NCBI GenBank assembly: GCA_024509875.1
Contig: JAMPIV010017521.1
Coordinates: 62,001-126,000 of the forward strand
Origin: Oreohelix idahoensis
Lineage: Eukaryota > Mollusca > Gastropoda > Stylommatophora > Oreohelicidae
Direction of reading: 5' to 3'
DNA: 64,000 nucleotides
Shown piece by piece: positions 1 through 64,000 of this stretch (within the stretch, counting starts at the first letter, position 1; each line of letters opens with the position of its first letter). Both the position numbers and the translations under genes were made by a program. The notes below the pieces were generated by a model that was not told the origin of the DNA, ran no database searches, and worked only from the letters and a program-made list of their open reading frames with translations.

Positions 1-295
1 CTGGAGAAACTGGAGCTCATGACTTTAACTCAACATGTTTCAGAATGGCAGAAAAGCCTAGATCTACAGTGTGGATAATACCAAGGACTCTTCAACATGG
101 TATTGGCTGCAAAAGAGTGAAAAGCTTAGCAGCCCTAGTTAAACAACAACAACATAAGTTCATTGTGCACAGGACTGGCAGGTTCATCATGAAAACATAC
201 TGCAGCAGGAACCCATCTGTGCAAGCACACATGAAGTTCTTTCAAGCAGGATTACTGTATGGGCCACTCATTCATGTTTGTGTATGTATGTATGT
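1..295. other. Unclassified intronic/intergenic DNA with short SINE-like pieces
   Basis: No gene is recognised. An AAC-rich run near 145-155 and a TATG-rich stretch near 275-300 look like repeat tails. The text around 170-245 weakly resembles the dispersed repeat family seen again at 960-1235. Confidence 0.3.
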
Positions 296-307
296 ATACA
301 AGTAAAT

Positions 308-484
308 GATTACGGAAACAACAGCGAACGGATTGATTTGTCGTTGCCCTAAAGACGCCATTAGGTGTGATGGGAACAATGGCAAAGAAAATCTGTTCGC
401 TGTTGCCCTTAAGACGCCACTAGGCGTAATGGCCACTGACTGCTTTGCCGGTCGTTGGCTAAGGACAAAAGAAGAAGAAGAAGA
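308..484 (+). mobile_element. GAA-tailed SINE, copy 1 (5'-truncated)
   Basis: The body starts GATTACGGAAACAACAGC and ends in a (GAA)n tail. It is flanked by the 12-bp target duplication ATACAAGTAAAT (296-307 and 485-496). The same body recurs at 9930-10138 with only a few differences. It contains an internal partial duplication of a segment with GACGCCA-TTAGG and GACGCCACTAGG. Both strands happen to be open for about 60 codons, which is composition and not a gene. The intact target duplication and the similarity between copies suggest fairly recent LINE-driven insertion. Confidence 0.85.
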
Positions 485-586
485 ATACAAGTAAATAGAG
501 ATGCTTGTGTACTAGTTGCTTCCAAGTCTGTGGGGAGATTTACTAGAATTATGATAGATACTCAGTCATCAGCTTCACCAACAAAT

Positions 587-874
587 AAAGATAGTTATAA
601 CTCTGTTGTGAACTTCCTCATTTGAACAAAGATAGTTATAACTCTCTTGTGAACTTCCTCATTTGAACAAAGATAGTTATAACTCTGTTGTGAACTTCCT
701 CATTTGAACAAAGATAGTTATAACTCTGTTGTGAACTTCCTCATTTGAACAAAGATAGTTATAACTCTGTTGTGAACTTCCTCATTTGAACAAAGATAGT
801 TATAACAATGTTGTGAACTTCCTCATTTGAACAAAGATAGTTATAACTCTGTTGTGAACTTACTCATTTGAATA
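587..874. repeat. 41-bp tandem repeat, 7 copies
   Basis: The unit begins AAAGATAGTTATAACTCTGT and continues to CTCATTTGAAC. Copies are nearly identical. The fifth to seventh carry point changes such as ACAATG for CTCTG, and the last unit decays at its end. Confidence 0.95.
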
Positions 875-959
875 AACCTGTAAATGCAATATCAATAATA
901 GAAAAATACAACACAATATAAATAATCACTTTTTATATACAGATTAATAATGTGAGAAG

Positions 960-1240
960 GCTTTAAACATAGTTCCCTGGGTCTCTGAGGACACAAAGAC
1001 AGAACTGGATTACTACCCTTGGGTATGTCGTAAAAGATATATGAGATTGTGTATGAGCATGGGACTGAAAGAACAGTATTTCTGCACCCACAGGCATGCC
1101 ATACAAGGGGCTGGCATCATGTACAACAAACTGATTAATGTAACCTCCACTGCAAGAGTACCTAAATGTTTTCGAGCAGGCTTCTTGCAAGGGGAACAGT
1201 TGCAGTAGCAGTTCCATGCTCCATAAGGATCATAAAGTGA
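960..1240 (+). repeat. Dispersed short repeat family (probable SINE)
   Basis: The order GGTCTCTGAGGACACAAAG, CCCACAGGCATGCCATACA, a stretch ending TAATGTAACC, then a GCAGGCTTCTTGCAAGGGGA block and a TCCATGCTCCATAAGG end recurs at 3705-3905, 33290-33440, 46305-46550 and 53520-53660. Reverse copies lie at 30885-31110, 32400-32620 and 49420-49620. The recurring order marks one family. No clear pol III A/B boxes were found, so the SINE label is inference. Open frames on the minus strand here are incidental. Confidence 0.6.
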
Positions 1241-1374
1241 AATGAAATTATTTCCAATAAAAATGTGAAGAAAAAACAAAGCATAACATTTTAGATCATG
1301 TTAAATAGGCTTCTAGTCTGTAATCGCAGTTATCCAACTAGCCGTTGTCATTGGAAGTAAGAGAGTTCTTTAGT

Positions 1375-1870
1375 GTTATACAGAACCAATCCTGATATAT
1401 GGAAGTGAGTCATGGACAATCAATAGACAAGTAAGACTATCCCTGAAGGCCACAGAAAGGTGGTTTTACAGAAGAATGTTAATAATGTTATCATCATAAG
1501 GACCTTTCAGCTTCTCTTGCAGCCCAGGTCCTAAACAAAAAATATGCCAAGCTCTCTTGTCCTGTGCCATCCATGCCAGATCTTTCCATATATTCTTTAT
1601 CCCTTTCATGTCAGTCTCTAGCTCTCTTTTGCATGTTTTTTTTTTTTGGGTCTCCCTTTTAAGAATACTTTGGACAGCTAAAAGACTAAATAGGATGCCC
1701 CAAAAGACACCAGTGTCAATGGAATCTTATTACCTCAGATTAGAAAGAAGCAGTTCACTTTCTTTGGACATATTATACAAGAAGAAAGCTAGAATATATT
1801 GTGACAATACGAAAGATTGAAGGAAAAAAGATAGAGGATGTCAAAGACGATTATGGACAGTTTAACATTG
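1375..1870 (+). mobile_element. LINE 3' remnant split by an opposite-strand LINE tail
   Basis: Translation of 1380-1485 gives a segment like the end of a LINE reverse transcriptase (ILIYGSESWTINRQ, then ATERWFYRRML). Bases 1740-1850 continue with FGHI-type LINE C-terminal text (FFGHII, then GKIEGKK in shifted frames). Between them, about 1490-1670 is a reverse-strand copy of the RTE-like 3' tail found in sense orientation at 52890-52980. The fragment is fully decayed. Confidence 0.6.
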
Positions 1871-2159
1871 TGATATGTAAGGATGTCAACAACACTAAAG
1901 ACAGGAAGCTGCTGACAGACATGGTCATCTAGACCAGCTGGCACAGTACATGAAGTAGAAGCATGGTTATATTTAAATAAAGTTGTTAAATAATCAAACT
2001 TCATTTACTGACCCATACAGTCAGTCATACATTAATACATTGTCCAACAGAACTGATATTCACTAATGTATGCAACATCACTTTCTCTTAGTACACATAA
2101 GAGAATGATCAAGAATCTAAAACTTTAATGGTGCCATTTATAGTAGAACATTAATGTGG

Positions 2160-2900
2160 AACTGATGATGACAAGAACCAAACAAGTGCTAGTGAAACAA
2201 GAGATAAGAAGAAAAAGCTGGCAATGGATAGTATACACATTGAGGAAACCTATTGACAGCATTACCAGGCAGTACTTCTTGAATCCCCTGGGTATTTAGG
2301 TTTAGGTTTTTGAACCCTGCACTTGAAAACTGGTGTTTTTGTGTGCAAGGGATACCTGGTTCAACCCCGTGTGAGTTATAATTTGGGTATATAGTGTTCA
2401 TCTTTCCATATAGTGTATTACTTTGTTGTTTGTGTTGGCTCTTCCATGCTGTAATTTATCTGCCATTTGCTGTGGCCATGTTCAATGTCTATGGTGCTTG
2501 TTATGTATCTTCTTCCATGATACCATGTTGCTCTCTTTCGCTATTGACAGCTTTTTTTCTGCTGGGATTTTGTTGGTTTTGGATTGGTGGTTTTTGTTTG
2601 TTTTTTATTTTTATATAATTCTTCTACTGGTATTGAATGGACTTACTGGTTTGTTTTTTCCTTGTCATTCTAATTTGTTCTAGTTGTTATATGTTGGTTC
2701 TTGTTCTGGTAATATACAATTTTATTATTATGTGAAGCAGAGGTAGACTGAACACAAAACACTTGGAGAAGAGAACTGGGGACAGAAGTGAAACTGATGT
2801 GGAAGACATGAATAGACCTTGAACTAATGGCACAGGACAGAAGGACTTGGCATGTGTTTGCTAAAGGCATTGACTGATTGATTGACTTACAAAAGAGAAT
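2160..2900 (+). mobile_element. RTE-like LINE 3' tail, interrupted
   Basis: 2160-2290 reads as the conserved tail also found at 24000, 27880, 51110 and 54980 (AACTGATGA-TGACAAGAAC, then GAGGAAACC...GACAGCATTACCAGGCAGT). The same tail resumes at 2740-2890 (GGAGAAGAGAACTGGGGACA, then ACAGGACAGAAGGACTTGGC). The 2295-2740 stretch between them is T-rich and contains GGTTCAACCCCGTGTGAG, related to a motif at 58180. It looks like an insertion. Confidence 0.6.
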
Positions 2901-3640
2901 CACGTATCTAAAGATTTAATGGTCCTGCTTACAGTAGACAGTTTTAAATTCTTAGTACACGTCTGAGAACAATCATGCACATACAAATTTAATGGTTATT
3001 ACAGGAGGCGGTTTCACATTCTCTCAGTACATTCAGAGAACAGACATGAATCTTAAAAATGTACACAGAACCATCATGAATCTCAAGATTTAATGGTCCA
3101 GCTTACAGAAAATACTTTCACATTCTTTCATTACACATGTTAGAACAATCATGAACCTAAAAGTTTAATGGTTCTGCTTACAGGATATAGTGAGGGCTAC
3201 TGTATTTTCTCGACTGGTGGTTTTTATAAATTTGTATTGTCATGAAAACTGTTGGCTGACAAATAGAGATTATTATCAGCTGGTGTTGGCTTAGAGCACC
3301 TTCCTACCCCCAGCTGATATCATCTAGTATTGCTGTGTTTCATTCCCTGGTGCAGAAGTTACCAAGCATATTTTTTTTTAATGTGACGAACTTTACCAAA
3401 ACTTGCATTATCTCACAACAATGATGATTATATTAATCACACTGTATTCCATAAATGGGAGAAATTACAAATTTTGTGTCACGTCTTATGATACCTCATG
3501 ACACCAGGCTTGGAACCACTGGCCTGGAATACTTAGAGAGTTCTCACTATTCTTGTTTTCTCTTGGTAATCTGCTTATCACACTCAATGTTTATTATTAT
3601 ATTTGGCCATCTGTCCTCCCTGAACGCTATTACAATCAGG
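2901..3640. other. Unannotated intergenic stretch with weak short repeats
   Basis: Between about 2895 and 3180 a phrase of the type CATGAATCT-AAA-TTTAATGGT-CTTACAG recurs roughly every 80 bases, suggesting an old tandem array. No gene is seen in the rest. Confidence 0.4.
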
Positions 3641-3704
3641 CTTGTTTGTATTTTTGGTAAATTGGGCGTTTCCCAATATTTACGACATATCAGGCTTATA
3701 TCAG

Positions 3705-3905
3705 GTCTCTGAAGAGACAAAGAAAGAACAGTATTTCTGCACCCACAGGCATGCCATACAAGGGGCTGGCAATCTCATTATGTAACACCAACCACCACAG
3801 CAACCACCACAGCAAGAGCGCATATGAATACTTGGTGTAAGCTTCCTGCAAGGAGACAAGCTACGGTGGTGGCTCCATGCTCCATAAGGAACACAAAGGC
3901 AAATT
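3705..3905 (+). repeat. Dispersed short repeat family, second copy
   Basis: This shares with 960-1240 the sequence CAGTATTTCTGCACCCACAG, the CAACCACCACAGCAA block and the TGCAAGGAGACAAGCTACGG block ending near CCATGCTCCATAAGG. The overlapping open frame at 3824-4222 is not supported as a gene. Confidence 0.55.
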
Positions 3906-5563
3906 ATGATGATTTCAGTGTGCTTGACATATCAGTCTTTCGTCACTATTTTGACAAAACAGGCGTATGTCACTATTTTGACAAAACAGGCTTATGTCAG
4001 TGTTGCGTCCTTTATGAGTCCTTAACATTCACAAGTAGTCATCAGGTCCTACTTTTGTTAAGAGAGTACACACCAACTAAGGTGTTAGTAATAGGCTTTG
4101 TATATTTTATTTATCGCGCACGTAAACGCACAATTTTGTGTATGGGAATCTTCAGGCGCGCTTGTTGCCAAACAAATCAGATGACGGGGCAGCTTGGATG
4201 GAACAAGCCAGCATCTGTGTGAGACCTAAGGTCTATTTGTATTCTAGTCCCCAGTGTTGGGCAAGTATATTTGGCGACATGACTTATTGATGAAAGTCAG
4301 TGTCAGCTGTTACAAACGTAAGTCATATTCCCATCAGTTAAGAAATTGGGATTTTTATTATATATATTTTTGTCGTGACGTGTCACCCAAATGACATCTA
4401 GCTAGAACCTATGCTCTATGGTACTAGAATGGAGGAACTTGGGGAGTCTACTCACGGAAAGCTTACATGTATCCCAAAGGAATCATTATATTAATATGTA
4501 TATTATTTCAATGAATCATTGGATTGCTGTCAAGCAAGTCACGGCTACAAGGAGAGGTTAATCAACGTATTTTACTTAACCGTTTGTATAGGCGCAAAGG
4601 ATGCCTAAATTATAAAATATTCACAGGTTCCAATTTAATGATTTTTGAGGCCATTTAAGGAGGACAGATCTTTGTCATATATATATATCTCGAAATAATG
4701 CGATGGATAATAAGGAGGGTCTCTGTCCTTGACACAAGGTCAACCGTTAGATGATTCCATAATGTATGATTCGAACTATTTGATCATGTATGCACATTAA
4801 CTTTATGAATTCGAACCTCAAGCTATTAATTGTTCTTAAGGATTTTGTCTGGAACTGTCAACGATGTTAAATATCTTGTCTCGTTCAAGTATATTGTCAA
4901 AATAAACCATGTATCATTTTTCATCGACGAGTTCTCGAGTTCTCCTATGATCGTCTTGGCACTTGTTGACGTGCCCTGTTCACACTTATGTTGACTGATT
5001 AACATATAATCAAAAGGAAAAGAAGGAACTTTGCGTATTCAGCACACCCTAGTAGTCGACTGTACCTACCTCCAGAAAACAGCGACTACAGTCAGACTTC
5101 TAATAAATCACCACATGTACTTTTGACAAATCTGACATGTTAGTATTATTTTATACATCACGCTTATGCCAGTTTGATACAACAGCCTTACCTCAGCATT
5201 TCCGATAAATCTGATGTATGCAATTTTGATAAATTGGGCATATAGAGAGTATATTTAAGTATACAGCGAGACAGAAAATAAAGTGGTTTTGCCATCTCAT
5301 GAGAATGGGGCCCAAGCAATTACCACTACACACTTACAACAATGACTTGACTTTGATCCACTGTCACTGAGCGTCAGCTCTTGGTGACCTACTTACAAAA
5401 GTAGAAGATCTGGTTTCAGGTCTAGAAAGACCAAGAGGCAGATGGATAGACAACACGAGCTGACAGCAGCCATTGTGACACACTTGACTCTAGAACACAG
5501 ATTTCAGCTTCCTGTAATGCTTCATGGCAAGAATAGACTGAAAAATTAAGGTCAAGTGGAATA
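3906..5563. other. Old diverged repeat monomers and a possible solo LTR
   Basis: Degenerate relatives of the 56-bp satellite occur at 3640-3710, 3940-4005 and 5135-5235 (TTTTGACAAAACAGGCTTATG, then GATAAATTGGGCATA). A 650-bp stretch from about 4307 begins TGTTACAAACG, has TATATATATATC near 4680 and AATAAACC near 4903, and could be a solo LTR. I found no matching target duplication, so that part is only a suspicion. No coding sequence is recognised. Confidence 0.35.
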
Positions 5564-6710
5564 TCAGTATTTCTGACAAATCAGGCTTATGTCAGTATTT
5601 GTAATAGATTAGGTCTGTATCAGTATTTCTGACAAATCAGGCTTATGTCAGTATTTGTAATAGATTAGGTCTGTATCAGTATTTCTGACAAATCAGGCTT
5701 ATGTCAGTATTTGTAATAGATTAGGTCAGTATTTCTGACAAATCAGGCATATGTCAGTATTTGTAATAGATTAGGTCGGTATCAGTATTTCTGACAAATC
5801 AGGCTTATGTCAGTATTTGTAATAGATTAGGTCAGTATCAGTATTTCTGACAAATCAGGCATATGTCAGTATTTGTAATAGATTAGGTCTGTATCAGTAT
5901 TTCTGACAAATCAGGCTTATGTCAGTATTTGTAATAGATTAGGTCTGTATCAGTATTTCCAACAAATCAGGCTTATGTCAGTATTTGTAACAGATTAGGT
6001 CTGTATCAGTATTTCCAACAAATCAGGCTTATGTCAGTATTTGTAACAGATTAGGTCTGTATCAGTATTTCTGACAAATCAGGCTTATGTCAGTATTTGT
6101 AATAGATTAGGTCTGTATCAGTATTTCTGACAAATCAGGCATGTCAGTATTTGTAATAGATTAGGTCAGTATCAGTATTTCTGACAAATCAGGCTTATGT
6201 CAGTATTTGTAATAGATTAGGTCTGTATCAGTATTTCCAACAAATCAGGCTTATGTCAGTATTTGTAACAGATTAGGTCTGTATCAGTATTTCTGACAAA
6301 TCAGGCTTATGTCAGTATTTGTAATAGATTAGGTCAGTATCAGTATGTCTGACAAATCAGGCTTATGTCATTATTTGTAATAGATTAGGTCTGTATCAGT
6401 ATTTCTGACAAATCAGGCTTATGTCAGTATTTGTAATAGATAAGTCAGTATCAGTATTTCTGACAAATCAGGCATATGTCAGTATTTGTAATAGATTAGG
6501 TCTGTATCAGTATTTGTAATAGATTAAGTCGGTATCAGTATTTCTGACAAATCAGGCTTATGTCAGTATTTGTAATAGATTAGGTCTGTATCAGTATTTC
6601 TGACAAATCAGGCTTATGTCAGTATTTGTAATAGATTAGGTCTGTATCAGTATTTCTGACAAATCAGGCTTATGTCAGTATTTGTATTAGATTAGGTCTG
6701 TATCAGTATT
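5564..6710. repeat. 56-bp satellite-like tandem array, about 20 copies
   Basis: The unit starts TCAGTATTTCTGACAAATCA and continues GGCTTATGTCAGTATTTGTA, then ATAGATTAGGTCTGTA. It contains two half-related parts, since CAGTATTT occurs twice per unit. Variants include CCAACAAATC for CTGACAAATC and TTAGGTCAGTA for TTAGGTCTGTA. Some units are shortened by a few bases. Confidence 0.95.
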
Positions 6711-7467
6711 TTGAAACAGTAAAACAAGGATTGGTAATAAAATGGCAACTTTTCACAATGATGTCTTCAAAAATAAAGTAACACTCAAGCTTTAACAAAC
6801 TACATGGAGAAAACCACAACTGCAGAGAACAGACTGCAGCTTCAGCATTTTATGAAATATAAATATAACATTACAAATACAAAACATTTAGCAGGAATGT
6901 TGGAATTCGAGTTATGGCAAATCATGAAATCAAAGTATATTGCGACAGAAACATGCCAGTTATCATGCAGTCAAGTGATTTGTCCCGTCCACATTATAAA
7001 ATGCTTTTACATTATAAAAATTGCTTTGTTTTAATTGCATTGTTGGGAAAAAAATTGGCTAAAAGAATATACTGGTACTATATATCTGTGGCTACCAATT
7101 TCATGTCTTGATAATAAAGTCAAGTGTCAAAATATGTGTACGTAGCAAGTAGTTACAAAGTTTTCAAAATTTACTCCTGAGTTCAAATACGTGGTTTAGG
7201 AATGTATGTTACTGTCTTCAAATTTAGTCTCATTGATTTTTTTTGTTGGTTTAAATTTGTGCATTTGCCAAAAATAATACTGCATCGTTTAATTGGAATC
7301 AACTAGTTACTAATAAATATATTTTAAACGTCTGCATGAATAGCAGCTTCCAATCCACCTTTTGTTTTTTCTTACACTTTTAAAGCCCATAAATTACTTA
7401 TACTTTTAATTAAATATAATGCAAATAATTATCATACTAAAACAAAAAACAAGTCAAACACGTGATT
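6711..7467 (-). other. Probable 3' UTR and downstream flank of the P4HA-like gene
   Basis: This lies just downstream of the stop codon on the minus strand. It is A/T-rich and free of recognised repeats. I found no clean AATAAA on the minus strand; an ATTAAA-like site (plus-strand TTTAAT near 7405) is the nearest candidate. The extent of the 3' UTR cannot be fixed from sequence. Confidence 0.35.
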
Positions 7468-63785
<56,318 letters not shown>

Positions 63786-63800
63786 GGTCCGTCTAGTTTC

Positions 63801-64000
63801 CTAGAAAAAGAAAAACAAATACCACAAACGTTTTCTCAGAAAAAGTGTGCTCCTACTTAAAATATCTGCGATCTACGTACCATAGTGTGACCGCTTGGCA
63901 TACACTACAATTAATACGTGTTAAAAACTACATATAATGAGAATAACAACGTTAAAAGCAGTTAAGACATTTGTGCACAAAATACAGTGTCATGACAAGT
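63801..64000 (-). other. Start of the intron upstream of the first coding exon
   Basis: The pyrimidine-rich acceptor is at 63801-63815. The remaining bases are A/T-rich with no feature seen. Confidence 0.5.

Noticed and set aside
3824..4222. A 132-codon plus-strand frame.
   Set aside because: It begins in a dispersed repeat copy and crosses degenerate satellite monomers; no recognisable protein.
4307..4965. Solo LTR starting TGTTACAAACG with a TATA-like and an AATAAA-like site.
   Set aside because: No flanking 4-6 bp duplication and no second copy in the window; kept only as a remark.
5564..6710. CRISPR-like array.
   Set aside because: Units are contiguous tandem repeats without unique spacers, in eukaryotic DNA.

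Overview
The window is animal nuclear DNA, probably from a marine invertebrate. A mollusc is my best guess, but nothing here proves it. It has GT-AG introns, SINEs, APE-type LINEs, a Ty3/gypsy LTR retrotransposon, a pogo/Tigger DNA transposon, hAT-like ends and many minisatellites. No prokaryotic gene structure is present.

One host gene fills almost the whole window on the minus strand: a collagen-type prolyl 4-hydroxylase alpha subunit (P4HA-like). I located 15 coding exons between 63785 (ATG) and 7468 (stop). They join in phase at every junction and give 1536 nt, or 511 residues plus stop. The predicted protein has a signal peptide, an N-terminal helical region, a TPR-like peptide-substrate-binding region and a C-terminal 2-oxoglutarate/Fe(II) dioxygenase domain. 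The iron ligands (H393, D395, H463), the 2-oxoglutarate lysine (K473) and four family cysteines (C255, C273, C466, C491) are all present. The first coding exon begins at a splice acceptor, so a 5' untranslated exon should lie beyond the right edge.

The introns are mosaics of mobile and tandem DNA. From left to right: a GAA-tailed SINE and a 41-bp array (0-0.9 kb); LINE scraps and a 56-bp array (1-6.7 kb); last exons of the gene (7.5-9.1 kb); a second GAA-tailed SINE and a degenerate Tigger (9.9-12.7 kb); an RNase H-encoding LINE (14.2-16.9 kb); a 40-bp minisatellite (18 kb); one copy of an unclassified 1.7-kb family (18.9-20.6 kb); nested RTE-like LINEs (20.8-24.2 kb); a 43-bp array (25.3 kb); an inverted second copy of the unclassified family (28.4-30.1 kb); central exons (24.8-36 kb); a 9.6-kb LTR retrotransposon with paired LTRs and a GTCTT target duplication (36.7-46.3 kb); a LINE with target duplications (46.8-49.3 kb); a TA microsatellite; a 30-bp minisatellite grown inside a LINE tail (51.2-52.9 kb) with a SINE inserted behind it; another LINE (55.2-58.2 kb); a 57/55-bp array with higher-order structure (59.8-61.3 kb); and the signal-peptide exon (63.6-63.8 kb).

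Most worth a second look: the LTR element carries integrase upstream of reverse transcriptase (Gmr1-type order); several minisatellites have arisen inside LINE 3' coding sequence; one minisatellite repeats a splice-donor-like motif directly beside a real donor; and an unclassified family is present as an inverted pair.
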